A stretch of DNA of 64,000 nt from an uncultured Pelagibacteraceae bacterium (GTDB lineage: Bacteria; Pseudomonadota; Alphaproteobacteria; Pelagibacterales; Pelagibacteraceae), in the NCBI GenBank assembly GCA_902625945.1, contig CACODG010000002.1, positions 62,001 to 126,000 of the forward strand, read 5' to 3'. A program made the position numbers and the translations under genes. Shown piece by piece: positions 15,302 to 26,010 of the stretch (positions are counted from its first letter, which is position 1; the number at the start of each line of letters is the position of its first letter). The notes under the pieces are model-generated. The model saw only the letters and a program-made list of their open reading frames with translations. It did not search any database and was not told the origin of the DNA.

Positions 15302-16594
15302 ATGAAAAAAAAAATAGCCATATTTTCTTTTTGTATATTTGTATTTTCTAATTTAAATGCTGAGGAAAATTTAAAATATTTTTTAGAAAAAGCGATTCAA
15401 AATAATTTACAACTCAACGCTGAAAGAAAAAATTTAGAGTCTGCTAAACAAAATAAAAATATATCAAGAAGTGAATTTTTACCAAGCATTACTCTTTCAG
15501 GAGATCAAACAAGCACAACATCTACAAATAGAGTAAATCAAAGCGGATCAATGTTATCCGATAGTAATTTGGATACTGAAACTACTTCCATATCTTTAGA
15601 GCAAAAAATATTTTCGGGTTTTAAGGGTATTAATACGTTTAAAAAATCTGAACTTGAAACTCAAAAAGCAAAATTAGAGCTTAAAAAAGTTGAGCAACAA
15701 ACTATCTTAGACACTGCGTCAGCATTTTACGATTTTATATACAAGTCGGAAAATGAGAAATTTAACGTATTAAATGTTAATTTGTTTGAGAGACAAGTAG
15801 AATTCGATAACGCAAGATTGCAGAAGGGGCAAATAACTTTGACAGATTTAGCCCAATCAGAGTCCTCATTGGCCGGGGCTAATGCTAATCTTATAAAAGC
15901 AAAAACTGAACTTCTTTCCTCGATAACAAATTTCGAAAGAGTAACTAGAGAAAAAGTACCAAATTATGAAAAATTAAAGAAAAAATTAATTTTAGATTTA
16001 CCGAAATCTCTAAAATCATCTTTAGATTTTTCAAAAAAAAATAATATTAGTCTTCTAATTTCTAAAATAAATTATGAAATTTCTATTAAGGAATTAAGTA
16101 TTGAACGAGCAAGATTATCTCCTTCTGCATCAATTAAAGTCTCAAAATCTGAGAATAGGGATTTGAGTTCTTCGATTGATGAACAAGACGATGAAACTGT
16201 TAAAGCTACTATTACCTGGCCAATTATAAAAGGCGGTGAAAATATTTCCTCTATTAAAAAGTCATCTTTTGAAAAGCAACGTGCTAAACTTATTTTACAA
16301 GATACTAAAAACAAAATTTCTACTGAAATTTCAAATTCATGGTCTAATTATCAATCCTCAAAAAGTGTGCTTGAGGCTACAAAAGCTCAATTAAAAGCTG
16401 CTGAAATTGCTAATGAAGGTATCACACTTGAATATGACTCAGGTAATACAAGGACTACTTTAGATGTTATTCAATCGAGGAGTTTATTATTTAATGCTAG
16501 AATAGATCATGCGAAAGCTGAAAGAGATTTCATGATTTCACAATTTAAGTTAGCTCAACAAATAGGAACTTTGTCATTTAAATTGTTGAAATAA
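15302..16594 (+). CDS. tolC: TolC-family outer-membrane channel protein
   Basis: The outer-membrane component of type I secretion or RND efflux systems. An N-terminal signal peptide (KKKIAIFSFCIFVFSNLNA) is followed by two related halves rich in long coiled helices. Family features include the ITLSGDQTST beta-strand region, a GQITLTDLAQSESSLAGA repeat-one segment and the matching GNTRTTLDVIQSRSLLFNA repeat-two segment. Length 430 aa is typical. Its start follows the glycerate kinase stop directly, which looks like chance packing rather than shared function. No inner-membrane partner is adjacent. Confidence 0.9.
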   Translation: MKKKIAIFSFCIFVFSNLNAEENLKYFLEKAIQNNLQLNAERKNLESAKQNKNISRSEFLPSITLSGDQTSTTSTNRVNQSGSMLSDSNLDTETTSISLEQKIFSGFKGINTFKKSELETQKAKLELKKVEQQTILDTASAFYDFIYKSENEKFNVLNVNLFERQVEFDNARLQKGQITLTDLAQSESSLAGANANLIKAKTELLSSITNFERVTREKVPNYEKLKKKLILDLPKSLKSSLDFSKKNNISLLISKINYEISIKELSIERARLSPSASIKVSKSENRDLSSSIDEQDDETVKATITWPIIKGGENISSIKKSSFEKQRAKLILQDTKNKISTEISNSWSNYQSSKSVLEATKAQLKAAEIANEGITLEYDSGNTRTTLDVIQSRSLLFNARIDHAKAERDFMISQFKLAQQIGTLSFKLLK

Positions 16595-16622
16595 GCTATA
16601 TTTTAAGGGCTTTTTTAATTTC

Positions 16623-16650
16623 TTGATAAAAAGAACAAAATGTGTACATT
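16623..16650 (+). promoter_or_regulatory. Candidate recA promoter with SOS-box-like sequence
   Basis: TTGATA (16623-16628) and TACATT (16645-16650), 16 nt apart, could be -35 and -10. Between and overlapping them is GAAC-N7-GTAC (16633-16647), close to the alphaproteobacterial LexA box GAAC-N7-GAAC/GTTC-N7-GTTC. The second half deviates from consensus, so regulation by LexA is only a possibility. Confidence 0.35.
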
Positions 16651-16686
16651 TATTATAACGATTCGAACAAAAAAAAGGATAAAAAT

Positions 16687-17790
16687 ATGACAAAAAATAA
16701 CTTAAAAGTTGTTAAATCAGACAATAAGAAACAACAAGAATTAAAAGAAAAAAACAAGTCTTTAGAAGCTGCGATAAGCCAAATTGATCAAAATTTCGGT
16801 AAAGGTTCAGTGATGAGACTTGGTCAACAACAGGCCTTAGATGTTGAAGCTATATCTACAGGATCTTTAAGCTTGGATTTAGCTTTAGGGATAGGGGGTT
16901 TGCCAAAAGGTAGAATAATTGAAATTTACGGACCAGAGTCATCAGGTAAAACAACATTGGCTTTACAAGTTGTGGCTGAGGCACAAAAAGCTGGCGGCAT
17001 ATGTGCATTTGTTGATGCAGAACACGCAATGGATCCAGTTTATGCAAAAAAACTAGGTGTTAAAACAGAAGAATTACTAATTTCTCAGCCAGATACAGGC
17101 GAGCAAGCTTTAGAGATAACTGACACATTAATAAAATCGGGTTCAATTTCTGTTTTAGTAGTAGACTCAGTAGCTGCATTAACACCTAAGGCTGAATTAG
17201 ATGGTGAAATGGGCGATCACCACGTTGGACTACAATCAAGATTGATGAGCCAGGCTCTTAGAAAAATTACTGGCTCTGTATCGAAATCAAATACAATGGT
17301 AATATTCATAAATCAAATTAGAATGAAAATTGGCGTAATGTTTGGAAATCCAGAAACAACGTCAGGCGGTAATGCTCTAAAATTTTATTCGTCTGTAAGA
17401 ATGGATATTAGAAGAATAGGAGCCATTAAAGAGAAAGATCAGATAATTGGTAATTCAACTAGAGTAAAAGTAATTAAAAACAAAGTAGCACCTCCATTCA
17501 AAGTAGTTGAATTTGATTTAATGTACGGAAAAGGAATAAGTAAATTAGGTGAACTTATTGATTTGGGCACGAAGGCTGGTGTAGTTGAAAAATCTGGCGC
17601 GTGGTATGCTTATAAAGGAGAAAAAATAGGTCAAGGTAGAGAAAATGCAAAAATTTATCTGCAGAAAAACCCAAATATTGCTTCTGAAATAGAGAAAATT
17701 ATTAGAGATGAAGCCTCTGCAATAAGCAAAGAGCTTGAGGGTAACCCTTCAGCAAGCGAAAAAATTAGCGATAAAAAAGAAGAGGAATAA
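16687..17790 (+). CDS. recA: Recombinase A
   Basis: The DNA strand-exchange ATPase of homologous recombination. The core is highly conserved: GKGSVMRLG, Walker [24 protein letters not shown], Walker [11 protein letters not shown], loop L1/L2 region [18 protein letters not shown], and [18 protein letters not shown]. The frame is open upstream to ATG 16642, but the start at 16687 ([10 protein letters not shown]) fits better: an AAAAAAGGAT ribosome site precedes it and the product is then 367 aa, slightly longer than the usual 350. A lysine-rich N-terminal extension remains. A strong hairpin follows the stop. Confidence 0.97.
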   Translation: MTKNNLKVVKSDNKKQQELKEKNKSLEAAISQIDQNFGKGSVMRLGQQQALDVEAISTGSLSLDLALGIGGLPKGRIIEIYGPESSGKTTLALQVVAEAQKAGGICAFVDAEHAMDPVYAKKLGVKTEELLISQPDTGEQALEITDTLIKSGSISVLVVDSVAALTPKAELDGEMGDHHVGLQSRLMSQALRKITGSVSKSNTMVIFINQIRMKIGVMFGNPETTSGGNALKFYSSVRMDIRRIGAIKEKDQIIGNSTRVKVIKNKVAPPFKVVEFDLMYGKGISKLGELIDLGTKAGVVEKSGAWYAYKGEKIGQGRENAKIYLQKNPNIASEIEKIIRDEASAISKELEGNPSASEKISDKKEEE

Positions 17791-17810
17791 ATTTCCTTTG
17801 CCATCATTTC

Positions 17811-17839
17811 AACGGGGAGTTTAATTTAAACTCCCCGTT
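17811..17839 (+). terminator. Terminator hairpin after recA
   Basis: Two 14-nt arms, AACGGGGAGTTTAA and TTAAACTCCCCGTT, are perfectly complementary around one base, so in practice a stem of about 12 pairs with a 5-nt loop forms 20 nt after the recA stop. The following T-run is short (GTTTCTC), so termination may be only moderate. Confidence 0.75.
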
Positions 17840-17967
17840 TCTCATGAAATCTCAACCTGAAATTGATAAAATCAATATTTTGTATCTCGTAAATTAGTGT
17901 CAAAATTAGATGTGTACAATCTAGTTCAGATTGGTTTTAATTAATAATAAAAAAAAAAGGGGGAAAC

Positions 17968-19521
17968 ATGAGTACACAACAAGCATCAAGCTCGAAAGTG
18001 TCTTCATCTTTAGATACCTCTCATTTGAAGGTTAAATTTCCATTTAAAGCTAAATATGGAAACTACATTAACGGAAAATTTGTAGAACCTAAATCTGGAA
18101 AGTATTTTGATAATACTACTCCTATCACTAATGAAGTTATCTGTAAGGTGCCACGATCGAACGAGAAAGACGTTGATTTTGCTCTAGACGCAGCTCACGC
18201 AGCGTTTCCAGCATGGGGAAAAACATCAATCACAGAGAGATCAAATATACTCTTAAAAATTGCAGATGTTATAGAGAAAAATTTAAACGTTTTAGCAACA
18301 GCAGAATGTTTAGACAATGGTAAGCCGATAAGAGAGTGCATGGCAGCAGATTTACCTTTGGTAATAGATCATTGGAGATATTTTGCTGGAGTAATAAGAG
18401 CAGAAGAGGGTTCAGTTGCTGAAATCAGCAACAGTGAATACTCTTACCACATACCTGAACCATTGGGTGTCGTTGGTCAGATTATTCCTTGGAACTTTCC
18501 ATTACTAATGGCTACATGGAAACTAGCTCCAGCATTGGCAGCAGGAAACTGTGTAGTATTAAAACCAGCTGAACAAACACCAGCATCAATTATGCTTTTA
18601 ATGGAGCTAATAGGAGATCTGTTACCAGCAGGTGTTGTTAACGTTGTAAGCGGATTTGGTCTTGAAGCAGGTAAACCTTTGGCTTCTTCAAAAAGAATCA
18701 AGAAGATAGCTTTTACAGGTGAGACTACTACTGGACGTTTGATTATGCAGTATGCATCTCAGAACTTAATACCAATTACTTTGGAATTAGGTGGTAAATC
18801 GCCAAACATTTTCTTTGAGGATGTAATGGCTAAAGATGACGACTTCTTTGACAAATGTTTAGAAGGTTTTGCCATGTTTACGCTTAACCAAGGAGAAGTT
18901 TGTACTTGTCCAAGCAGAGCTTTAATTCAAAAATCTATTTACGATAAATTTATGGAGAAAGCGATTGCTAGAACAAAAGCTGTAAAACAAGACAATCCTT
19001 TAAAAATGGAAACTATGATAGGAGCCCAAGCTTCATTAGAACAAATGGAAAAAATTAAGTCTTATTTAGACTTAGGTAAGAAAGAAGGTGCCAAAGTTCT
19101 ATGTGGTGGAAGTGCTGCTAAAATTAATAGTGGTCTAGAAAAAGGAAACTATATCCAACCAACAATTTTCGAAGGTAAAAACAATATGCGAATATTCCAA
19201 GAGGAAATCTTTGGACCAGTTGTTTCAGTGACAACTTTTAAAGATGAGAAAGAAGCATTAGAAATAGCTAATGATACTCTTTACGGACTTGGAGCAGGTG
19301 TTTGGACTAGAGATGGAAACATTGCATACAGAATGGGTAGAGGTATTGAAGCAGGAAGAGTTTGGACAAACTGTTATCATGCTTATCCGGCTCATGCTGC
19401 ATTTGGTGGATACAAACAATCTGGCATAGGAAGAGAAACTCACAAAATGATGTTAAATCATTATAGACAAGTTAAGAACTTACACGTGTCTTACAGTGAG
19501 AAAAAATTAGGCTTCTTTTAA
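17968..19521 (+). CDS. NAD-dependent aldehyde dehydrogenase, acetaldehyde type (AldB/ExaC-like)
   Basis: Oxidises an aldehyde, probably acetaldehyde or another short aldehyde, to the acid. Seen are [19 protein letters not shown], the FTGETTTG coenzyme segment, catalytic base E273 (LELGGKSPN) and nucleophile C312 in [12 protein letters not shown]. The CTCPSR variant is typical of the AldB/ExaC acetaldehyde dehydrogenase branch. Length 517 aa is close to the usual 506. A strong AAGGGGG ribosome site (17956-17962) precedes the ATG. The following DUF779 gene is the common companion of this branch, which supports the subfamily call. Confidence 0.92.
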   Translation: MSTQQASSSKVSSSLDTSHLKVKFPFKAKYGNYINGKFVEPKSGKYFDNTTPITNEVICKVPRSNEKDVDFALDAAHAAFPAWGKTSITERSNILLKIADVIEKNLNVLATAECLDNGKPIRECMAADLPLVIDHWRYFAGVIRAEEGSVAEISNSEYSYHIPEPLGVVGQIIPWNFPLLMATWKLAPALAAGNCVVLKPAEQTPASIMLLMELIGDLLPAGVVNVVSGFGLEAGKPLASSKRIKKIAFTGETTTGRLIMQYASQNLIPITLELGGKSPNIFFEDVMAKDDDFFDKCLEGFAMFTLNQGEVCTCPSRALIQKSIYDKFMEKAIARTKAVKQDNPLKMETMIGAQASLEQMEKIKSYLDLGKKEGAKVLCGGSAAKINSGLEKGNYIQPTIFEGKNNMRIFQEEIFGPVVSVTTFKDEKEALEIANDTLYGLGAGVWTRDGNIAYRMGRGIEAGRVWTNCYHAYPAHAAFGGYKQSGIGRETHKMMLNHYRQVKNLHVSYSEKKLGFF

Positions 19522-19536
19522 CCAATAATATATAAT

Positions 19537-19561
19537 GGCCCATGATTCTAAATCATGGGCC
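19537..19561 (+). other. Perfect 11-bp hairpin between aldehyde dehydrogenase and DUF779 genes
   Basis: GGCCCATGATT (19537-19547) and AATCATGGGCC (19551-19561) are perfect complements around a CTA loop. No T-run follows, so it is not a standard terminator; it may be an RNA processing or stability element. It contains the in-frame ATG 19555, which argues that the next gene begins at 19573 instead. Confidence 0.7.
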
Positions 19562-19572
19562 GAAATATACAA

Positions 19573-19929
19573 ATGAAAGTATCGTTCACATTATCTGCAA
19601 AAAAACTACTCAGTGAAATTAAAGAAGTTCACGGCGATGATCTTTTATTTCATCAATCAGGCGGATGTTGTGACGGTAGTGCGCCTATGTGTTTTCCAGC
19701 CAAAGAGTATCAAGTAGGTAATAGCGATGTAAAATTGGGAGAAGTAGATGGTACTCCTTTTTATATGAATGAGGATCAGTACGAAAAGTGGAAACACACA
19801 GATTTAACGATTGACGCAGTTAAAGGGATCGGGGGAATGTTCTCTCTAGATAATGGTACAGGACAAAGATTTCTTACAAAATCTGAAATATGTGTCGTTG
19901 TAGATAACGATAAAAAACAGACTAATTAA
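19573..19929 (+). CDS. DUF779 domain protein
   Basis: A small cytoplasmic protein of the DUF779 family with LFHQSGGCCDGSAPMC near residue 30, a cysteine cluster suggesting a metal or redox role, then YQVGNSDVKLGEVDGTPFYM and a conserved C-terminal SLDNGTGQRFLTKSE. Members are very often next to acetaldehyde dehydrogenase genes, as here, but the biochemical role is unknown to me. An earlier in-frame ATG at 19555 lies inside a hairpin arm; ATG 19573 (KVSFTLSAKKLL) gives 118 residues and is preferred. Confidence 0.85.
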   Translation: MKVSFTLSAKKLLSEIKEVHGDDLLFHQSGGCCDGSAPMCFPAKEYQVGNSDVKLGEVDGTPFYMNEDQYEKWKHTDLTIDAVKGIGGMFSLDNGTGQRFLTKSEICVVVDNDKKQTN

Positions 19930-19972
19930 TCTCTTTATAGACAAGCCGAAAAATATCTGTATTTAATTAAGT

Positions 19973-22648
19973 ATGAGCAAAATTTTGCTTACACATGTAA
20001 GAAAAAAATTTTTAGACTATTTTAAAAAAAACAATCATCAAGTTGTTGACTCGAGCAATTTAGTGCCGAACAATGACCCTACACTAATGTTTACCAATTC
20101 AGGAATGGTTCAGTTTAAAAATGTTTTTACTGGCTTGGAAAAAAGACCATACAAAACTGCTACAACTTCACAAAAATGCGTAAGAGCAGGAGGAAAACAT
20201 AACGACTTAGAAAACGTTGGTTATACACCAAGACACCATACTTTTTTTGAAATGTTGGGAAATTTTTCATTTGGTGACTATTTTAAAGAGCAAGCTATTG
20301 AGCATGCATGGTATTTATTAACTAAAGATTTTGGCTTACCAAAAGATAAATTATTAGTAACAGTCTTTCACGAAGATGAAATTGCTTTTAATTTATGGAA
20401 AAAAATAGCGGGTTTAAGTGAAAAAAAAATAATAAAAATATCAACCTCTGATAATTTTTGGTCGATGGGAGATACAGGGCCATGTGGACCTTGCTCTGAA
20501 ATTTTTTATGATCATGGTGAAAAATTAAAAGGGGGCCCGCCCGGAAGCTCTGAAGAAGATGGTGATAGATTTATCGAAATTTGGAATCTTGTATTTATGC
20601 AATATGAGCAAATAACAAAAGATAAAAGAATTGATTTACCAAAACCCTCAGTTGATACAGGTATGGGGCTTGAGAGAATGACAGCGGTTCTTCAAGGTAC
20701 CCATGATAACTACGAAATCGATCACTTTCAAAAAATTATATCTGCATCATCTGATATCACAAAAACTTCTATAAATAATAAAACAATAGCTAGCCATAGA
20801 GTAATAGCTGATCACCTAAGGGCGAGTAGTTTTTTAGTAGCTGAAGGAATATTGCCTTCTAATGAAGGTCGAGGATACGTTTTAAGAAGAATTATGAGAA
20901 GAGGAATGAGACATGCGCATTCTTTAGGGAGTAAAGATCCTGTTTTTTATAAACTTTTTGAAGTTTTACTAAACGAAATGAAGAATAGTTATCCAGAGTT
21001 AATTCATGGTAAAGAACTGATAATTGAAACTATTAAAAATGAAGAAGAGAAATTTTCATCTCTTTTAGATCGTGGGATGAAAATACTTGATGAAAATTTA
21101 GACAAGGCTCAAAATAAAACTCTTCCAGGTTCTGTAGCTTTTAAATTATATGATACCTATGGCTTTCCCTTAGATCTAACTGCTGACATATTGAGAAATA
21201 AAGAAATTCAAGTTGATAGCGTTGGATTTGATAAAGAGATGGAAAAAAGCAAGGCTTTAGCAAGAGCTAACTGGAAAGGATCAGGAGACAAGTCAATAGA
21301 GGAAAGATGGTTTAAAGTTAGAGAGGAACTTAAACCAACTGAATTTTTAGGCTATGAATTTGAGAAAGCTGAAGGTGTGATAGTAAAAATTTCAAAAAAT
21401 GGTAAATTTGTTAACAACGCTAGTGATGGAGATGAAATAGAAGTTATAACAAATCAAACACCATTTTATGGTGAGTCGGGCGGTCAAGTAGGTGATCAAG
21501 GTTATATTTTCAACTCAGATTGTAAAATAAAAATAAATGATACTCAAAAAAAAATGGGAGATTTATTTATTCATTATGGAAAAATAGAAAAAGGATCAAT
21601 ATCAATTGGACAAAATGTGAGTCTAGAAATAGATATTATAAAAAGAAATAATTCTAAAGCCAATCATTCAGCCACTCATTTATTGCATGAATCATTAAGA
21701 AGAACCTTAGGGAAACATGTGACTCAAAAAGGATCGTTAGTTTCTCCTGAAAGGCTGAGATTTGATTTTAGCCATAATAAACCTATAGAAAAAAAGGAAA
21801 TGATTAAAATAAATAATATTGTTAATGAAATTGTAGAAGGATCTTCTGACGTTCAAACAAGAGTAATGACCCCAAAAGAAGCAGTTAGTATGGGTGCTCT
21901 TGCGTTATTTGGGGAGAAGTATGGAGAGGAAGTTAGAGTGGTTTTTATGGGTAAGGAAAATAATGGTTTTTTCTCTACAGAATTATGTGGGGGTACACAT
22001 GTTAAGAATACTAGAGAAGTTGGAAAATTTAAAGTCATTAGTCAATCTTCAATTGCATCTGGAGTTAGAAGAGTTGAAGCCTTAAGAGATAAACAATTAG
22101 AAGAGTATGAAAAAGCTCAAAGTAAAGATAAGACTAAAAAAGAAACTAACCTAAAAAATGAAATAGAATTAGTCAAAAAAGAATTACAAAGTTTGAGGAT
22201 TAAACCTGATTACAAGGAAAATTTAGATTTATCTGAAAATTTAAAAAATTTAAATAAACAATTAAACATAGTAAAAATTGAAAGTATTAAGAACGATAAA
22301 AGCAAAAATATAATTAAAGATAAAAGAATTGGGAAAATATTAATTCGAGAGCAAATTTTAAAAGATTTTCCTCCAAAAGAATTAAGAGGAATTATTGATC
22401 AAGGAAAAAAAGATATTAAGTCAGGAATTGTAGTCAGCATTTCTACATTTGAAGATAAGGTCGGTGTAGCTGTGGGCATTTCTCAGGATTTGACCTCAAA
22501 ATATGACGCTGTTGATTTAGTAAAAGCTGCATCTAATGTTTTAGGTGGCAAAGGCGGCGGCGGTAGAAAAGACTTTGCTCAAGCAGGAGGTGTTGATAAA
22601 AATAAAATTGAGGAAGCTTTTAAAGAAATATCCAAAAAAATTAATTAA
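19973..22648 (+). CDS. alaS: Alanyl-tRNA synthetase
   Basis: Charges tRNA-Ala. The catalytic domain ([33 protein letters not shown]), the tRNA-recognition region, the editing domain with [12 protein letters not shown] and CGGTHVKNT zinc/editing motifs, and the C-terminal C-Ala domain ending [15 protein letters not shown] are all in order. The length of 891 aa is usual. Transcribed alone between DUF779 and the convergent icd, whose 3' end it overlaps by 8 nt. No feature looks altered. Confidence 0.98.
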   Translation: MSKILLTHVRKKFLDYFKKNNHQVVDSSNLVPNNDPTLMFTNSGMVQFKNVFTGLEKRPYKTATTSQKCVRAGGKHNDLENVGYTPRHHTFFEMLGNFSFGDYFKEQAIEHAWYLLTKDFGLPKDKLLVTVFHEDEIAFNLWKKIAGLSEKKIIKISTSDNFWSMGDTGPCGPCSEIFYDHGEKLKGGPPGSSEEDGDRFIEIWNLVFMQYEQITKDKRIDLPKPSVDTGMGLERMTAVLQGTHDNYEIDHFQKIISASSDITKTSINNKTIASHRVIADHLRASSFLVAEGILPSNEGRGYVLRRIMRRGMRHAHSLGSKDPVFYKLFEVLLNEMKNSYPELIHGKELIIETIKNEEEKFSSLLDRGMKILDENLDKAQNKTLPGSVAFKLYDTYGFPLDLTADILRNKEIQVDSVGFDKEMEKSKALARANWKGSGDKSIEERWFKVREELKPTEFLGYEFEKAEGVIVKISKNGKFVNNASDGDEIEVITNQTPFYGESGGQVGDQGYIFNSDCKIKINDTQKKMGDLFIHYGKIEKGSISIGQNVSLEIDIIKRNNSKANHSATHLLHESLRRTLGKHVTQKGSLVSPERLRFDFSHNKPIEKKEMIKINNIVNEIVEGSSDVQTRVMTPKEAVSMGALALFGEKYGEEVRVVFMGKENNGFFSTELCGGTHVKNTREVGKFKVISQSSIASGVRRVEALRDKQLEEYEKAQSKDKTKKETNLKNEIELVKKELQSLRIKPDYKENLDLSENLKNLNKQLNIVKIESIKNDKSKNIIKDKRIGKILIREQILKDFPPKELRGIIDQGKKDIKSGIVVSISTFEDKVGVAVGISQDLTSKYDAVDLVKAASNVLGGKGGGGRKDFAQAGGVDKNKIEEAFKEISKKIN

Positions 22649-23855
22649 GCTTTTTCTTTAAATTTCCATCTATAGCCTCTAGGAATTGGTTTGTAGTTAG
22701 GTACTTATTTGATTTATCAATTAGAATTGCCAAATCTTTTGTCATTGAACCGCTTTCAACTGTCTTAATGCATACTTCTTCGACATTATTTGAAAATTTA
22801 ATTAACTCTTCATTCCCATCAAGTTTTCCTCTATGAGCTAAACCTCTTGTCCATGCAAATATCGAAGCTATGGGGTTTGTAGAAGTTTCTTTTCCTTGTT
22901 GATGCATTCTAAAATGTCTAGTAACAGTTCCATGAGCAGCTTCAGACTCCACTGTTTTACCATCAGGAGTCATCAAAACGCTTGTCATTAATCCTAAGGA
23001 ACCAAATCCTTGTGCTACAGTATCAGATTGAACATCTCCATCATAATTTTTACATGCCCAAATATATCCACCATTCCATTTCATAGCACACGCAACCATG
23101 TCATCAATTAATCTATGTTCATAAGTAATGTTTTCTTTTTTAAACTTATCGGAAAATTCCTCTTCAAAAACTTCTTGAAAAAGATCTTTAAATCTACCAT
23201 CGTAAGCTTTAAGGATTGTATTCTTCGTCGATAAATATACAGGCCATTTTCTTCCAAGCCCATAATTCATACATGCTCTAGCAAAATTTTTTATTGACTC
23301 GTCCAAATTATACATTGTCAGTGCAGTTCCAGATCCAGGGAAATCGAACACTTTAAATTCTTTTTTGTTTTTTCCATCTTTAGAAGTCCATTTAACTTCT
23401 AAATTACCTTCTCCAGGTATTAAAAAATCTGTAGCTCTATATTGATCACCAAAAGCATGTCTTCCAATCACAATCGGTAAAGTCCAACCTGGAACAAGTT
23501 TTGGTACATTTTTGCAAATTATTGGCTCTCTAAAAACTGTGCCTCCCAAAATATTTCTGATAGTTCCATTAGGAGATCTCCACATTTTTTTTAACTTAAA
23601 CTCCTCTACTCGGGCTTCGTCAGGAGTAATAGTTGCACATTTCACCCCTACACCGAACTGTTTGATGGCATTTGCCGCATCCACCGTGATTTGGTCATTC
23701 GTTTTATCTCGGCTCTCCATCCCTAGGTCATAATATTTAAGATTAATCTCAAGATAAGGCTTAATTAACTTATCTTTAATGAATGACCATATAATTCTGG
23801 TCATTTCGTCGCCATCTAACTCTACAACTGGATTTTTAACTTTTAATTTTGCCAT
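22641..23855 (-). CDS. icd: NADP-dependent isocitrate dehydrogenase (eukaryote-like type)
   Basis: Oxidative decarboxylation of isocitrate to 2-oxoglutarate in the TCA cycle. The 404-aa protein starts [19 protein letters not shown] and carries [34 protein letters not shown] and [16 protein letters not shown], which mark the homodimeric, eukaryote-like NADP subfamily common in alphaproteobacteria. This differs from the enterobacterial Icd type. It is divergent from psd across 64 nt, a region that should hold both promoters. Confidence 0.96.
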   Translation of the reverse strand: MAKLKVKNPVVELDGDEMTRIIWSFIKDKLIKPYLEINLKYYDLGMESRDKTNDQITVDAANAIKQFGVGVKCATITPDEARVEEFKLKKMWRSPNGTIRNILGGTVFREPIICKNVPKLVPGWTLPIVIGRHAFGDQYRATDFLIPGEGNLEVKWTSKDGKNKKEFKVFDFPGSGTALTMYNLDESIKNFARACMNYGLGRKWPVYLSTKNTILKAYDGRFKDLFQEVFEEEFSDKFKKENITYEHRLIDDMVACAMKWNGGYIWACKNYDGDVQSDTVAQGFGSLGLMTSVLMTPDGKTVESEAAHGTVTRHFRMHQQGKETSTNPIASIFAWTRGLAHRGKLDGNEELIKFSNNVEEVCIKTVESGSMTKDLAILIDKSNKYLTTNQFLEAIDGNLKKKLN

Positions 23856-23919
23856 AAAATATTGATTGATAAACTTTGATTTTTATACATATTAAGAAAA
23901 ATTTAGCAAACTTAAAATT

Positions 23920-24570
23920 ATGTTTAATACAATATTCCCGAAAATTCACAAAGAAGGCTATAAATTCTTAGCAATATCAATCTTAGCAACTTTCATAGTC
24001 TTATTTTTCTCTAAGTTATTAGGATTAATTTTTATATTAATAACTGTATGGGTATATTATTTTTTTCGTGATCCAGAACGATACTCTATAAATGATCTAT
24101 CTTACTTAATCAGTCCAGCTGATGGTTTAATTACAGATATATCTGAAAGATCTGGGCCTGAAGAATTAAGATTAGAAAACACGACTTACACAAGAATAAG
24201 TGTATTTATGAATATATTTAATTGTCACGTTAATAGAACTCCAACAGCAGGTAAAGTTGAAGAAATTTACTATAAACCTGGAAAATTTTTAAATGCTTCT
24301 TTGGACAAAGCCAGTGAGGAAAATGAAAGAAATTATTATAAGATAAAATCAAGTAAAAATAATGAAGAAATAATTATAGTTCAGATAGCTGGATTAATTG
24401 CTAGAAGAATAGTTTGTGAAGTAGAACAAGGCCAAGAATTGAAACAAGGCGATAGGATTGGAATGATTAGATTTGGAAGTAGAGTAGATATATATTTCAA
24501 GAATAAAAAAGTATTAGCTAAATTAGGTCAAAATGTAATTGCTGGAGAAAGTTTAATAGCTTCGGAGTAA
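23920..24570 (+). CDS. psd: Phosphatidylserine decarboxylase proenzyme (short form)
   Basis: Makes phosphatidylethanolamine from phosphatidylserine at the inner membrane. It is the short (about 216 aa) archaeal/alphaproteobacterial type: two hydrophobic N-terminal segments, YFFRDPER, SPADGLITDI, FMNIFNCHVNRTP with the catalytic His, and the self-cleavage site RFGSRVDIY where S187 becomes the pyruvoyl group. Its stop overlaps the pssA start by one base, so synthesis of its substrate and product steps is coupled. Confidence 0.96.
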   Translation: MFNTIFPKIHKEGYKFLAISILATFIVLFFSKLLGLIFILITVWVYYFFRDPERYSINDLSYLISPADGLITDISERSGPEELRLENTTYTRISVFMNIFNCHVNRTPTAGKVEEIYYKPGKFLNASLDKASEENERNYYKIKSSKNNEEIIIVQIAGLIARRIVCEVEQGQELKQGDRIGMIRFGSRVDIYFKNKKVLAKLGQNVIAGESLIASE

Positions 24571-25361
24571 TGGAACAAAATAAAAAATTTAAATTAGTAT
24601 CATCAAAAAAAACAAGACATCTTCTTCCAAACATTATTACTTTAGGCGGAGTGTGTCTTGGAATAAGTTCAATAAAATTCTCTATAGATGGAAATTTTAA
24701 CCTTGCAGTTACTTTAATTTTACTTGCAGCAATTTTGGATGCTCTAGACGGTAGAGTAGCTAGATTAATTAAAGGAACTTCCGAATTTGGAAAAGAATTA
24801 GACTCATTAACTGACTTTGTAAGTTTTGGGATTGCTCCAGTTTTAATTTTATACTTTTGGGAACTAAATAAATATGGAAAACTTGGTTGGGCTATCTCAT
24901 TAATTTATTCTGTCTGTTGTGTTTTAAGACTTGCAAGATTTAATTTAACAAAGATCGATGATCAACAATCATGGAAAAGTAATTTTTTTGAAGGCGTGCC
25001 CGCGCCAGCTGGCGGTATATTAATCTTGACACCATTAATTTATGAATTAACTGACTTAAATCTAAATTTAAATGTAAAAATCGCAACGCCGCTATTAACA
25101 GTTCTAATTGCATTACTTCTAGTAAGCAAAATCCCAACACTTTCATTAAAAAAAATATCGATTTCACCAAAAACGACAATTTTCTTATTATTATTAATCG
25201 GAATAATTTTTATATCTTTATTGTCTTACACTTTTGAAACCCTATTAATTTTTAGTATTTTCTATTTAATATCAATTCCGATTAGTTTCTTAATTTATAA
25301 AAAACAACAAAAAAGATATGATACAAAAATATCCGACGAAGACCATGAAGATATTTTGTAA
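24570..25361 (+). CDS. pssA: CDP-diacylglycerol--serine O-phosphatidyltransferase
   Basis: Makes phosphatidylserine, the substrate of the upstream decarboxylase. The CDP-alcohol phosphotransferase motif D-G-x2-A-R-x8-G-x3-D-x3-D is visible as LDGRVARLIKGTSEFGKELD followed by SLTD. About eight hydrophobic segments place it in the inner membrane. The N-terminus TRHLLPNIITLGGVCLGISS is typical of the integral-membrane PssA type. Length 263 aa. It overlaps psd and rlmE by one base at each end. Confidence 0.95.
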   Translation: MEQNKKFKLVSSKKTRHLLPNIITLGGVCLGISSIKFSIDGNFNLAVTLILLAAILDALDGRVARLIKGTSEFGKELDSLTDFVSFGIAPVLILYFWELNKYGKLGWAISLIYSVCCVLRLARFNLTKIDDQQSWKSNFFEGVPAPAGGILILTPLIYELTDLNLNLNVKIATPLLTVLIALLLVSKIPTLSLKKISISPKTTIFLLLLIGIIFISLLSYTFETLLIFSIFYLISIPISFLIYKKQQKRYDTKISDEDHEDIL

Positions 25362-25984
25362 TGAAAAAATCTAAAAGAGTAAAAAAAAGTAATTCTTGGA
25401 AAATTAAACAACATAGGGATCAATTTTTTAAAAAGTCTAAGACTTTAGGTTACAGATCCAGGGCTTCATTCAAGTTACTTGAATTAAATAATAAGTTTAA
25501 ATTTTTAAAAAAAAATACAAATTTATTAGATTTAGGCTCATATCCAGGAGGTTGGTCTCAAGTTGCTAGCAAAATAATTGATAAAGGAAAGATTTTATCA
25601 ATTGATCTTAAAGAGATGGATCCTATTAAAAAAGTGAGATTTTTAAAATGTGATATTTATGACTTGGACACGAAAGAAATTTCCAATTATTTCAAAGGAA
25701 ATTTGGATGTTATAATCTCTGATATGGCTGCTGATACTACAGGAAACAAATCACTAGACTCAATAAGAACCAATCAACTTTGTACCGAGGTGATAAATTT
25801 TTCTAAAAAGAATCTAGCCAAAAATGGAGTGCTTATTTCAAAGCTATTTATGGGTGAAGACTTCATTGAGGTTAAAAATTTAGCTAAATCAGTATTTAAA
25901 ACTGTTAATTTTTTTAAGCCTGAGTCTAGTAGAAATGAGTCAAAAGAAACTTATTTACATTGTAAGATTTTAAATACTTTATAA
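25361..25984 (+). CDS. rlmE: 23S rRNA (uridine-2552) 2'-O-methyltransferase
   Basis: The FtsJ/RrmJ methyltransferase that modifies U2552 late in 50S assembly. Seen are SRASFKLLELNNKF, the SAM-binding motif LLDLGSYPGGWSQVA, the acidic DMAADTTGNKSLD segment, a SKLFMGED catalytic-lysine segment, and SSRNESKETYLHC at the C-terminus. The basic N-terminus (KKSKRVKKSNSW) suits RNA binding. At 207 aa it is normal. Translation is coupled to pssA by a one-base overlap. Confidence 0.95.
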   Translation: MKKSKRVKKSNSWKIKQHRDQFFKKSKTLGYRSRASFKLLELNNKFKFLKKNTNLLDLGSYPGGWSQVASKIIDKGKILSIDLKEMDPIKKVRFLKCDIYDLDTKEISNYFKGNLDVIISDMAADTTGNKSLDSIRTNQLCTEVINFSKKNLAKNGVLISKLFMGEDFIEVKNLAKSVFKTVNFFKPESSRNESKETYLHCKILNTL

Positions 25985-26010
25985 AATTTAAAAATTGTAT
26001 ATAAGTTTAT

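Noticed and set aside
16642-16686. N-terminal extension of recA from ATG 16642
   Set aside because: It would overlap the promoter and SOS-like box, and the downstream ATG at 16687 has a better ribosome site and usual RecA length.
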